Shown here in pieces: positions 46,404-56,581 of a stretch of 64,000 bases of DNA. The position numbers and the translations under genes were made by a program. Position 1 is the stretch's first letter. The number at the start of each line of letters is the position of its first letter. Under the pieces are notes generated by a model. That model did not search any database and was not told the origin of the DNA. It saw only the letters and a list, made by a program, of their open reading frames with translations. This DNA is from Patiria miniata (Eukaryota > Echinodermata > Asteroidea > Valvatida > Asterinidae): the NCBI RefSeq assembly GCF_015706575.1, contig NW_024037073.1, positions 25,216,622-25,280,621 on the forward strand. Reading direction: 5' to 3'.

Positions 46404-47002
46404 CATCTTATTGACTATTAACTGTGAAAATTTCACTTAAATTGCAAACTCTATTCCCAATTCATGTCTATTTCAATAAAACGATCGCAAAACTTGGCTG
46501 TCCACCAAAACTGTACCGTGCTGCAAACTGATAATACATCTCCCAATGAGGATAATGAAACATCAATTGTTTTCCCACCTCCATGAATGAACAAGAACTT
46601 GCAAAGGAAAAGATACAAAATCACCATCGATATTTCGAAGAAAAAAAGAGAGTTAACTTGCTTCTCATATTCAAAAAACACAACCTGATAGTAAAAATTC
46701 TCTTGATTTCAATTATTAAAATCTCATTTGTATTTGAATACTTGTGTGTAATCTGTAATTCTCACTTAGCTCATTTAGCTTTCAATATTATCGCATTCCT
46801 TGCACAGCTACACAAACAGGTTCTTTTTAGTAAAACATGCATAACTTTGGATGGCACGATCAAATTTAGTGATTGGGTTTTTTTCAGATGAGTGTAAGAA
46901 CATGCTCTTTTAAGACATATTTCTTCGGGTGTATCTAATTTGATTGCTTAAGTAAAAAAACAAATCTTGAGTGCGGGTCACTTTTTTTTAATCACCCTGT
47001 AT

Positions 47003-47509
47003 AAACACAATGTGAACATGCATCTCTCATACACACTAAACTTAATTGTCTTCATTTTCTATCATCCTCTTTTTTTTCTGTCTTTTCTTCTTGTGCGGTA
47101 GCACTCACATTGAGTGGCAGTTATGCCTTGTGAAGGAACGACTTGTATAAAAAGAACAATTACATGTACACAATACGCATGTTTAATCTGGAGCCAATCA
47201 TTAAAACTGAAACAAATTCAATTCTCAGATTTCATGTCAGTGCAAGTAGTGAAACTGACTAACATGCATCTGCTTTGGTTACAGGAACTGATACCACAAG
47301 ATAGTCACATGCATTAAAATCGGACAGAAATGTTGGAGGAAAAAGAAGGAAAAGAACAAGAAACTTTCTGTTTCAATTCCACTTTGCTCAAGGTCATACA
47401 ATCCGTGTAAGTATAAATCTGGAGTGATCTTGAAATAGAGAAGAACATTCTTTGCTGCATCTGAACAACATGTGGCTCACGGAGCTCAATGCTACATTGT
47501 GCATGAACT
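47003..47509. promoter_or_regulatory. Upstream region of the receptor gene (shared with its paralog)
   Basis: Bases from about 47380 to 47509 align with the sequence before the broken paralog (about 57770-57890), sharing CTGGAGTGATCTTGAAATAG, so the duplication included upstream sequence. A short ATG frame of four codons (47503-47517) overlaps the main start. No clear TATA box was identified. Confidence 0.4.
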
Positions 47510-48403
47510 ATGGGTGATGGCTACCAAAACAGCTCCACTCCATCAACTGGGTGGAAAACTGAAGTTGAAAAGCATCTTGAGAACCTTTACATGAGTGGAG
47601 AAAGAACTACGCAAATATTATGGTTAAGTGCTGAAATCATTGCACCAATCGGCCTCTGCTTAAACTTTGTCTTTCTCTTCACAGTCATTCGAGTGAAATC
47701 CATGCGTACAATCATCAACATCTACTTATCCAATCTGGCTGTGGCTGACTCCCTCCTACTTATGACTCACTTCATATTTGCAGTGTTTCCACCTATAGAG
47801 TCCAACTTATTGGTCAACAAGGCAACATCAAGTGTCCAATACACGTTCTTTGCTACTTCTAATTTCTTTGTGGTTACCATAGCGGCTGAGAGATTCTCGG
47901 TAGTACGCAATCTTTTGACATTCAAGGAAAAAGCCTCTAAATCTCGGGCAGCAAAGATATCAGCAGGACTCTGGGTGCCAACAATTATTGTTGGTGTGAT
48001 TCTGATTTTCTTACCATTAACAGATGCTGTCTTCACTAAAGTCTACTTTGGGATTCTTTCCATTATCAACATTGCCTCTTTGATAGCAACTCTTGCTTTG
48101 TACATCTATGTAGCACTGAAAGTGTGCAAGCAATCAGCCGTGTTTCCGAACCGTCCCAAGCGAGCAGGCAAGGTCCTCTGCATGGTTATCATCAACACTG
48201 CTGTTTTCTTCATTCTGAACTCACTGTACACTGCAGCTGCAATTATGATAATACATGCACTTGCATCAAAGTATACTTCAACTGCTCAGATTGTTGCCTA
48301 TCTGGAACTTGGGGAGACAATTCATATTCTGGTTACATGCATTATAATTTTGCAACTGATCAATAGCTCAATTAATTACATGGTCTACAGCCACAAACAC
48401 TGA
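47510..48403 (+). CDS. Rhodopsin-family (class A) GPCR-like receptor, single exon
   Basis: 297 residues with seven hydrophobic segments; an in-frame stop precedes the ATG. N-glycosylation site at N7. TM1 has N52 (GLCLN), TM2 has LAVAD with D80, TM3 ends AERF (127-129) in place of DRY, TM4 has W155, TM7 has NSSINYMVYS (285-294), an NPxxY variant with Tyr for Pro. No cysteine is present at the top of TM3 or in the second extracellular loop, so the usual disulfide is absent, and TM6 lacks the CWxP motif. The frame ends six residues after TM7, while a helix-8/C-tail continues in another frame. It is probably a plasma-membrane receptor of a lineage-specific family; ligand unknown. Confidence 0.85.
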   Translation: MGDGYQNSSTPSTGWKTEVEKHLENLYMSGERTTQILWLSAEIIAPIGLCLNFVFLFTVIRVKSMRTIINIYLSNLAVADSLLLMTHFIFAVFPPIESNLLVNKATSSVQYTFFATSNFFVVTIAAERFSVVRNLLTFKEKASKSRAAKISAGLWVPTIIVGVILIFLPLTDAVFTKVYFGILSIINIASLIATLALYIYVALKVCKQSAVFPNRPKRAGKVLCMVIINTAVFFILNSLYTAAAIMIIHALASKYTSTAQIVAYLELGETIHILVTCIIILQLINSSINYMVYSHKH

Positions 48404-48755
48404 CTTTCGTGAAGCTGTAGTCAAGGCTTTCTCATTCCTCATACTGTGCTGTCGTTGCTGCCCAAGACGGAATCCCAGCCGACCATTGCAGCCAGAGAAG
48501 CAGATTGAGCTTCATGTGATTCCACAGGCAGAAAATGACCAAGAGCACAATGCTGCCAGGCCAAGCAGCAGCAAGCCACCAAGCCAAGGGCATGCACAAC
48601 ACACAGCGAGTCAGCAGTCACTGGACAGCTGTCAAGAACAATGTTGCATGCAATGCGGCAGCAAGGCATCCATGCACAGTCAGCAGCATGTTCAAGTGCA
48701 TGTTGAGGTACATGCAGAACCAGCAGGGACCCCAGCGCTTGCAAGTTCTCATTAG
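48384..48755 (+). CDS. Out-of-frame C-terminal tail of the receptor
   Basis: Directly after TM7 the +1 frame reads TNTDFREAVVKAFSFLILCC and continues about 120 codons to a stop at 48755. DFREA followed by a hydrophobic stretch and a Cys cluster is the usual helix 8 and palmitoylation region of class A receptors. The rest is rich in Gln, Ser and Cys with CQEQC. The match in position indicates that this was, or still is, the receptor tail, now separated by a net two-base loss (or one-base gain) after VYS. Confidence 0.6.
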   Translation, partial: STATNTDFREAVVKAFSFLILCCRCCPRRNPSRPLQPEKQIELHVIPQAENDQEHNAARPSSSKPPSQGHAQHTASQQSLDSCQEQCCMQCGSKASMHSQQHVQVHVEVHAEPAGTPALASSH

Positions 48756-49355
48756 GAACAATGCTCTAGTCTGACTGACTGCTAGCCATCCATGCAAGGG
48801 GAACAGTGTGAACATCCAGAACCAGCAGAGAGCCAGCAGTCACTTGCAAGTTCTCAGGAACAATGTCCTGGGCTGACTAGCACTTCAGCCTTCAGCACAA
48901 GGGCAGCAGTATGCACATCCAGAACCACAAGGGATTTAATCTTTGGAAAGTTGTCAAGAACAATGTTCACTGGTACCTGATAAGTGCAAGCTGTCTTTAA
49001 GGGCAGCAGTGTGTAGAGTGAGTGCTGCTTTTGAACTTGCGGTGTTCAAAGTGTAGAGCAGATTTAAGGCCGTTTCATACATCTTCTTCATTGGAATGCC
49101 AATGAAGTAGATTTGACATCAAGAAACATTAACAACACAATATGCTGGAGTTGAAATGTGTTTTACAAATGTACTTCAGCGAATTGCCAATACATGTATG
49201 CACCATGACATCAGTAATGTGCAGGCCTGCCCAGAGCAGATTGCAACCAACTATCAGTAAAGGGAACAGCTGGTATTCATGCAATGTATGTATGTAAAAG
49301 GTTCAGAAATGAACAAATTCCAAATAGTTTAATTTAATCAAACATTTGTTCGTGT
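48756..49355 (+). other. Receptor 3' region with degenerate repeats
   Basis: 48760-48980 repeats words from the tail (CAGAACCAGCAG, AGTTCTCA, GGAACAATG) in degenerate tandem form. 49100-49255 aligns with 61000-61133 behind the broken paralog (shared GTAATGTGCAGG and GCAACCAACT), which marks the 3' limit of the duplicated unit. Confidence 0.6.
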
Positions 49356-49439
49356 TTAAAGGTAGAGTAGATCATTTGCAGCTTTCCAAGTCTTTGGATG
49401 TTTCAGGCTTTTACATATTTTTATGATGGTGCCAAGATG

Positions 49440-49502
49440 CATGTTCATGAGAAATACAGTGATGTCATGAGCTGGAACTTCAGTGTCACTGCTGTTTGAG
49501 GG
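49440..49502 (-). pseudogene. Possible second PhnD-like terminal exon (weak)
   Basis: Minus-strand frame with EVPAHDITVFLMNMHLGT, similar in pattern to the last PhnD-like exon (ELP ... SITRHLLNMHLD), preceded by a CAG after a pyrimidine-rich stretch. The following residues do not continue the similarity. It could be a decayed paralog or a chance NMHL match. Confidence 0.25.
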
Positions 49503-49859
49503 GAAAATAATGTTAACAAAAGTGTTTTGATCAAGTTTGATGTGACTGTTACGTTCATTAGCACATACCATGCAGCCAATGAGATACTTAAATGTACAAA
49601 CTTTTAGACATGAACAATGCAATTAATTTTAGGTTCATTTTAGGTGCATTGCAAAAAAGTGTACATTAAATGTGGTCAAACAAACACAGGGCTTGGATAT
49701 TTCATGTTTTAGTGAAATTCATTTTACAGCCTTTTGATTCTGTTATTAACAGACCTTGACAAATCCCAAGCATGGAGCACAATACATACATACTCCTAAG
49801 AAGGCACAAACTGTATGGTTATTGTTATTGAGGGTTCAATGTTAAGGGAGCAAACTCAC

Positions 49860-50017
49860 CGCAAATCCAAAATGTCTTGGGAGGTTTTGGATCTCAATCT
49901 TGAAGATCTCTGAGGTGAAGTGCCGTTGCGTCAGATAGTGATAAGGATCCGTTATGGCAGCGCCAGTCACTGGTACGTCAGAGGTGCTGGTGGAATGGTT
50001 ATCTTGTGGGTCAAGAC
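49860..50017 (-). CDS. TRMT2A-like: TRMT2A-like exon (start of RRM-like domain)
   Basis: 158-base exon bounded by GCATCAG|G and GCG|GTGAGT. It ends HFTSEIFKIEIQNLPRHFGF, closely resembling, as I recall it, the N-terminal region of animal TRMT2A, where FTSEIFK and LPRH open an RRM-like domain. TRMT2A is the SAM-dependent enzyme that makes m5U54 in the T-loop of cytosolic tRNAs (TrmA-type fold). Only this N-terminal piece is here; the next exon was not identified at lower coordinates. Confidence 0.65.
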
Positions 50018-51878
50018 CTGATGCAAGAATGAACAGATTAAAAAAATTGATATGGCTAGAGCTATATTGTCTAGGTCTTCACCCAAAACAATTTCATGGG
50101 AACAATCTGACAATAGCCGTAGCCATAGCTCTAGAAACGCGTTTCAGACACAGTCTAAGTAACAGATCAACAAAGTTGCAAGTTATGCATTAGGAGCATC
50201 CGATTCCAAATGTATACCAATCTTTGTGCATACATGTAGCACAATGTGGATAAATTTTTTTGAAGACCAAATAAAGTGCTGTTTTTTATTCAAAGTTTCT
50301 TGAAACATCCTTTAGCAAGGAAAAATCCAGGGTATAGACTTTTTTGTTGCAGAGCACAGATATAAAATATATACGAGACCATTGTAGGCTTTAGATGTAC
50401 CGTATGGGATTTAAGTCTGGAGGATCAAAGGTGTCTTCACAGCTACTAGCTGGAAAAAATGCAGTTGATAGTTAAAGTCAGCAATTTGTACTCCACTTCT
50501 GTCAATAGGGCGTGGAAGTTGACCTCAAAAACCTACATGTAGGTGATTTTACTAGGTTTTTCCAGTCAAGGGCAAAGAATGGGTTCTGAACAAAAAATAA
50601 ACCATTCCAATTTACAACACATTCAAAAAATATTGCAAGTTGATTACTATAGTAAATGGAAGAAATGTGGACCTCCACTTCCGTTCATTGGGTGAATTGG
50701 GTGAATTCAAACACGGGAGTCTGTGGCTAGACTAGTCAGTGTTTGGTACCAAGATGTTCACATGAAAAGTGAATGTGAACTGGCGAGACTTGCATGCTCT
50801 ATAATTGTACGTATAATCTGTGTAGCACCACTAGTCTGTTGTATTACATTATGAGCTCCATGTCTGTATGATGTTTAAATGCAAAGCAATATTCTAATAT
50901 TTCTTATAGATGGACTCAAGGGTACTTCGAATTTGGGTAATTGAAAAATCAATGCTGTAAAATATGAATGTCGTTGTAAAGTTAGCATCACACAAGATGC
51001 ATCTTAATTTGCACAGTATCCGAGGAATTGCTGTTTTTTATATGTTCATTAAAGCTGCTATTTCCTTGTGTAATTTAAAACTCTAAACACAAATAATACA
51101 GAAATATACTATCACCAAATTGGTGTTTGAGCTCTTACGTCTTTCTGACACCTAGTAATATTTGAGAAAAAAAAATTGCAGGGCAAACCATGTTTCTAAA
51201 AGTCACATACTTTTTACAGGACAAACAAATTTGCGTGTAAAAGCAAGATCAGTGATAAAATACACAAAAGTGTACACTAGCAACATTTAAACAAACAGTG
51301 ATTTTTCTGAATTTTGTTTTTAAAACCTAATTCTTGCTTGTACAAATGTAATTGTTGAAAAATCCCTACTGAGTAAAAGAGCTTGCTGGTCAATATTGAA
51401 AGTACAAACATATACCCTCAATATTCATGCCACAAAAGTAAGCCAACATATTGGTCAGCAAAGGGGATGACAATGGTTTAAGTCTTTTGTGGCTTGTTTC
51501 TTTCTTCTCAATAATTAATTCCTGACAGACATATTAGACAATGCACAATATGTACACCTGTCAATCTTTCTGTGTGTTGCATTCTGATTGGTTGGAATTG
51601 ATCAGCATTGGCTACTAATGGGCCACGCCCCTCCACAGCTGATCCAATCAAACATGAACGCTTATCTACGGCTTTTGCAAAATGGAAACCTCTGTGAAAA
51701 TACTTGCTTTTGTAAGCGCCAAGCCGGAAACCAACAGTGTTATCTGTCAATGAAAATAAGACATGAAACTGAAACTTTTGCACAATATACCCAGGCCAAG
51801 TTTCATGAGACCTGACAAGAAATTTGGGGAATAACTGAGAAAAAAAATTCCGAAACTTTCTGTTGCGGTTTTCATAAC
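50018..51878. other. No feature recognised
   Basis: AT-rich sequence upstream (minus-strand sense) of the TRMT2A-like exon. I did not find a convincing first exon or transposon boundary here. Confidence 0.4.
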
Positions 51879-52679
51879 CAGGCGCGGATCCAGGGGTGGG
51901 CCGCAGGGGCACGTGCCCCCCGTCTAATTGACTCCACACAAAAAAGGGGGAAAAAGAAAGGGGAAAAAAAGAGGGAGGAGAGCGAAAAGAGGGGAAGGAG
52001 GAGGCAACCTCCTTACAAAAATACCGGCGCCGATATTAAACATCAGCCTGCAAACATTGCGTAGTGGCAGTATGACAGCGAGCTCGAGAGTCGATCGAGA
52101 AGCTTCGAAATAAACCGCGATCCCACCGTACGTACCTCGTATAACGTAACCCTGCATGTACATGTATGTATACTTATGTACGTACGATGCATTCTCTACG
52201 AAAAAGCACGTGCAGCTTTTTGCTGTGTTGCGCGACACAGGGGTGTGTTTTCGTAATAACAATTTGCCATTATTTCCACGCGCTTGTAAATTACAAACTA
52301 TAATTTTCACGAAGTCCAAAACATTTCATTGTTTTAAAATGAGTTCTTCAACGTCATCATACAATTTTCGTAAAGACTTCATTCGAGAAACGATGTAAAA
52401 CCCTGAAAAAAAATAACACCCCTGAAGATATACATGGATCAGTCCATAAAAAGTCTTCTTCTTTTTTTACGGAGAATGGCGCGATCCGTCTGGTTTTGAC
52501 ATTACTACGCGTTGCTGAAAATACAAATCTGATAAGTTTGGTACTTAAAAAGGATCTGTTTGTTCTTAGGACAAAAAATCAGCAGTTATAGCCAAGAGGC
52601 AAGTTTTAGCACCCGAGACATGCTCTGGCAATTTAGACGGAACGCGGTGTGTTGCTTTTTCAAGTGCATGCAAGCGAGG

Positions 52680-53650
52680 AACTTTGTTATCGGAGTTCGC
52701 CGGTGGCGGCCGCGGGCCGGCGCCCATCCGTGACGGGTCGGGATATGTATACACCAATTCCTGTATTTTTTTACGTAAGGCTATAGGCTTACACTATGTT
52801 CCAGGCGGCCACGGCAATCCCGTTTCTGGCCACCGTGGACAAAACGGTATGGACGTGAGACAAGGCCGGGGGACAGGATGGGCAAACGTGACAGGCTGTG
52901 GATGCCGGGCCAGATTTTTAAACTGTCAAAAAATTTGCCACGGCAGTCACGGTGCGGATGAGAAACCTAGTAGGCCGTAGTAAAACGGGGTGAACGCAAC
53001 AAAACGTGACAGTACGTGATAGGCCGTAACAAAACGTGGAGACGGTCCGTAGAAGGACGGGAAGCATTCCCCGGCATCTTACCGGTCCTTTCAAGTTTTG
53101 TCAAGTTTTGTCACGTTCTGCCGCATGTAGCGGGCGTTTTGTCACGGTTGCTGCGCGTTTTGTCGCGTTTTGCTTCGTTTCTCACGGCAAGCTAGGGTGT
53201 ACGGTAGCCGTTTCGTCGCGTTCAACGGTTTACGGGCCCGGTGCGATGCGGCGCGTTGCGTTCTACTACAGTCTGATACGGCGAGCGCGGTCTGGGAGGG
53301 AGTATAAAAGCATACAATGATTGCTATTGCTTGGGAGGCTTTCTTTTCATACCGTGGTCATAAACTTGCTCCGAAGCTGCCCGGCGTACACGTTTCATCC
53401 GTAGAAAGCCTTGACAGAGCGCGACAAAACGTGTCAGACTTTAATTAGAACGTGAGGAACGTGAGGGACCCCAGAGGGACCCATCAGAACGTGACAGGCC
53501 AGGAGAGAACGTACTGGCATTCGTGGTAGACCGCGGGCCGAACCGTAAAGTGCGCCTTTGAGCCTCCGGGACTCAGCAACCCCTTCCCCTCCCCCCCCCC
53601 CCACGGCCCATCACAGTTACCGTGATAGACGGTGAGAAAACTTAGCAGGA
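52680..53650. other. CpG-rich core of the 3-kb transposon
   Basis: Unusually dense in CpG for this window. It contains repeated AAAACGTGACAG-type words on one side (52830-53040, 53430-53510) and their complements (TTTTGTCACG, TTTTGTCGCG) at 53090-53170, so it can fold on itself. No coding similarity was recognised. Confidence 0.7.
53303..53310 (+). promoter_or_regulatory. TATA-box-like site
   Basis: TATAAAAG follows a GC-rich stretch (GGGAGGGAGTATAAAAG), which looks like a plus-strand RNA polymerase II core promoter inside the transposon. No recognisable gene follows, so function is only inferred. Confidence 0.35.
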
Positions 53651-54189
53651 CCTAAAAAAAAAACTTGACTACAAAGAAAAAAAAATTGCCAAAATCCCAC
53701 GGCGCACTACGTTTCGAGGAAACGGGGCTGCCGTGACCGCCGGGAACATATTGTAAACCTAGTCTAACAAAATGACAAAAAAACCTTCACAATGTATCAT
53801 ACCATGTGTGAATTGCAATCATGGCGCCGAAAGGCCCGATGACTATTTTCTGTATAGACGAGTCGCATGTATACGAACTACGATGAGTTTATACAATTTG
53901 TCTTGCTGCGTCACCGATCTCCCGATGTCATGTAGGCCTACGTGTACAAAACTAGGCCCTATTCTTGAAATTGAAATGGACTGAATTAAAATCTAGAACA
54001 GTTCTGTAAAATGTTTGGGCAATTACATTATGCATGCATGAGATAAGTCATGAGATAAAACTGAGCTGTGAAGTTACAATGTGCATGGAGGCCTATTTGC
54101 TCCTCTGTTTTAGTTTGATTGAATTATTTTAAACTTGAATTCAATTTACATGTTCAAGCGGTTTATTCTTATTGATCAACTAAAAATTT

Positions 54190-54790
54190 CAAATTGAAAC
54201 AAAGCATTACAAAGCATCCTTGCAACAGTTTACAAACTAAGTCTATACAATTCCTTTTTGAAAATATAATGCACGAAAATATGCAGACAACAATACGTGG
54301 TTGTCAAGTGAAGAACAGAAGAATCTTAAAGAGGTTTGTAATAGTAAGAGTATATTTTAAATCAATAACAAATCCATATAATCTTTAAACATTTTTCTCA
54401 AATAAGTCGGGGTAAAAGGGGCCAGGAATCGCCTCAGATTGCACCACAGAGCATCTAGAATCCAAAATTTCCCAGGGCCCGCTGGCATTAGTCCTCCGAG
54501 CAAATTAACGCATTGTTGCAACAGTTTATAACAAACTAAGTCAATAAAATCCCTTTTCAAAAATAAAATGCAACAGAACATGCATGAAGACGAAACATAT
54601 GGTCTTCAACTTTGAAGTACACAGTATAAAACTCAACGCTTGTAAAAGCAAGAGTTTATTTTTTTTTAAATCCTTATATTTTAATCGTAAAAACTTTTGC
54701 TCAAATAATTCAGGGTAAAGGGGCCAGGAATCGCCTCAGATTGCACCACAGAGCATCTAGAATCCAGAATTTCCCGGGGGCCTTAAACGG
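54190..54790 (+). repeat. Tandem duplication inside the 3-kb transposon
   Basis: Two units of about 300-345 bases share ACAAACTAAGTC, GGTAAA(A)GGGGCCAGGAATCG and ATTGCACCACAGAGCATCTA. The second unit continues into GGCCCCGGACCCCACGCC and CGCGCTCCGCGCTCGC, a subterminal form common in some hAT-like MITEs. Confidence 0.85.
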
Positions 54791-54985
54791 GCCCCGGACC
54801 CCACGCCGTAAGGGCTTCGCGCTCCGCGCTCGCATTAATTCTCGGAGCATGCTCTAAAGGTGTGCCCCCCGTCTAAAGAAATCCTGGATCCGCGCCTGAT
54901 AACAGGCACATTATGTACATGTGTGCACACTTTATACCCAGGCGAGGGGGTGCTTGTTAAGACGGATAATGTAACAACAATGGAC

Positions 54986-55135
54986 TGATAGTGTAGTACA
55001 TTTTTACTACACTATCGGTCAATTTGTGTGACATTATCATTATCGGTTAGTGATACAGTATCGGTCAATTTGTGTGACATTATCAGTTGGTGATACATTA
55101 TCCGTTGGTTACTACATTATCAGTTGTAACAACCT
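54986..55135. repeat. Short tandem and inverted repeats (CGGTCAATTTGTGTGAC)
   Basis: Begins with a hairpin (GATAGTGTAGTA against TACTACACTATC), then repeats CGGTCAATTTGTGTGACATT about every 50 bases with ACATTATCAGTTG/CCGTTGG variants. The source is not identified. Confidence 0.8.
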
Positions 55136-55164
55136 GCTGTATCAGATTGGGACCAGCCAGCCAA

Positions 55165-55255
55165 CCCCAGCAAGCCTGATGGTCAAGTAGTTGAGACATT
55201 TGCACTAGGAAGCAGGAGATTGTTGGTGCGAGTCTCACTCGAGCTGCTTTTGAAT
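55165..55255 (+). mobile_element. Degraded tRNA-like element
   Basis: CCTGATGGTCAAGTAGTTG (A-box region), TTGCACTAGGAAGCAGGAG (anticodon-like arm) and GGTGCGAGTCTCACTCGAG (B-box region) match the tRNA-like family, but the outer inverted repeats are not evident. Confidence 0.6.
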
Positions 55256-55578
55256 TGTGAAGTTTTGGTTTTGTGTTCATTTTTTTGTTTTTTGTTTTTA
55301 AACATTTTTTTTAACCAACTCCCCCCCCCCTTTTAATCTTTGGGACTTTTGTGTGTGGAAAGGAAGTTTATTTCAGAAGTTGGCCCAAAGTTTGCTGAGT
55401 TTTAATTGATTCTCAAGAAAAATGAGCTCATTTTCTGGACTTTTAATGAAATTTCAGGGCAGCTGTATATGTAAGTCCACTTGCCAGAAAACTGTGTCTG
55501 GAAACAGTTTTTTTGTCAACGAAGATCACATTTCCATTCTGGCCCACAACCATCCCATGTCTTTGGCGGGTAGCTCAC

Positions 55579-55728
55579 CTTTGTTGCTTCAGCCACGGAG
55601 ACATCTCCCCAATGTTCCGTTGCAGCATCTTGGATAAATTCCTCAGAAACTCCCTGGTGTTGGTCTATTTGGTGGATAGCTGGTCCTCATACAGCTGGTT
55701 CCACAGTGGAGTCACCATGTTGTTTAAC
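55579..55728 (-). pseudogene. TRMT2A-like: TRMT2A-like exon with in-frame TAG
   Basis: 150-base exon bounded by CTACAG|G and AAAG|GTGAGC. It reads NNMVTPLWNQLYEDQLSTK, then TAG, then TNTREFLRNLSKML and WLKQQR. As I recall, animal TRMT2A has VTPLW ... QL-x-x-KQ ... VLQKL-x-K-x-IG ... WL-x-QR in the linker before the catalytic domain, so the TAG sits where a Gln (CAG) is expected: a single C-to-T change. On the minus strand this mid-protein exon lies upstream of the N-terminal exon at 49860-50017, so the two cannot belong to one gene in this order. Confidence 0.6.
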
Positions 55729-56581
55729 CTGTAGATTGGGAAAAGATGTGAAAAGCACATCCAGTATTCCAGAGTCTTAACAAATTTTGGAAAAAGTGAA
55801 TAGCTCAACTGCTATAAGCCTTTTTCGATATATGGCAGACATAATACAAGGGTGTTATTTGATTTGGGTATATTGGGGTAACTTAATATGCAAAAGACTA
55901 GACCCAAACCAAATAGCGCCCTCGTATTGTGTGCACCGTATCTCCAAAGGGTAATGGATTGTGTGTGGAACTTGTCATCTTTCTACATACAACCATTCTC
56001 CTAACTTCAGTTCATAGTTCTGGTAGTGCATGAGCGAATTAAAGATTAAGCTTGAGACAATGAGGGTAATGTGTTCAACTTAGACAGTTTATCAAATAAA
56101 ATAAGAACCATCTGAAACTGTGAATCACACACACTCTACACAGACATGCCACCTTTAATGCTGTACCTTCTAGGGAAAAAAAACAAGGAAAACTGTCCAC
56201 ATAACAGTTTTATTCAACAAATGCCGGATGAAGTACTAAATTTACTTAAAGTTCCGTGCTATTTTCGAGTTTCATCCCGAAAAACAGATTTCTTTACCAA
56301 TCTGCTATTTTTCAAGCAATACAAAAGTTATTTACTTTTGAATGAAACACCAAACACAAAAAAGCTCACGTTCAGTTATTGAATTATTACTTTACAATTC
56401 CAAATTATTGGCTGCCAAACATAATTTCTGTTCTTGCTGGGTAGGCTGGTTCCCCCCCCCCCCCCCACAATCAGTATCAATAATGTACGGACGGGAGCCA
56501 ATCTGTTGGCAAAGCTGGTCATCAGTTTGGGCCAAGAACAAAAAGAAAAGTTCATGGGTAATTTCTTAGTTTAACATTTCA
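55729..56581. other. No feature recognised
   Basis: AT-rich sequence on the upstream side of the TRMT2A-like exon. A C run at about 56450-56466 and nearby fragments look like MITE debris. No further TRMT2A-like exon was identified. Confidence 0.4.

Larger units (their letters stand above)
45268..46999. mobile_element. mariner-like element, interrupted
   Basis: Ends CAGGATGAGTCAAAAAG and the complement of CAGGGTGATTAAAAAAAAG, both continuing to GTGACC, with TA on each side (45266-45267, 47000-47001). TA duplications and CAGGGTGA-type ends are typical of mariner/Tc1 relatives. Once the nested hAT element is removed it is only about 690 bases, too short for a full transposase, and no DDE frame is visible. 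Confidence 0.65.
51879..54898. mobile_element. 3.0-kb transposon, CAGGCGCGGATCCAGG ends, 5-bp TSD
   Basis: Both ends carry CAGGCGCGGATCCAGG in inverted orientation, and ATAAC flanks each side (51874-51878 and 54899-54903). The end sequence recurs in the 309-base element at 38700-39008. The interior has a polypurine stretch, a CpG-rich core (52680-53650) and a tandem block (54190-54790), but no transposase that I can recognise; the longest frames are under 135 codons. Probably a large non-autonomous hAT-like element. Confidence 0.8.

Noticed and set aside
49356..49622. Further TRMT2A or receptor exon
   Set aside because: Minus-strand frame gives only a short NMHL-containing similarity to the PhnD-like last exon and no match to the expected RRM continuation; listed only as a weak candidate.
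52680..53650. Host CpG-island promoter
   Set aside because: The region lies wholly inside a transposon with clear ends and target duplication, and no gene follows; kept as transposon core.
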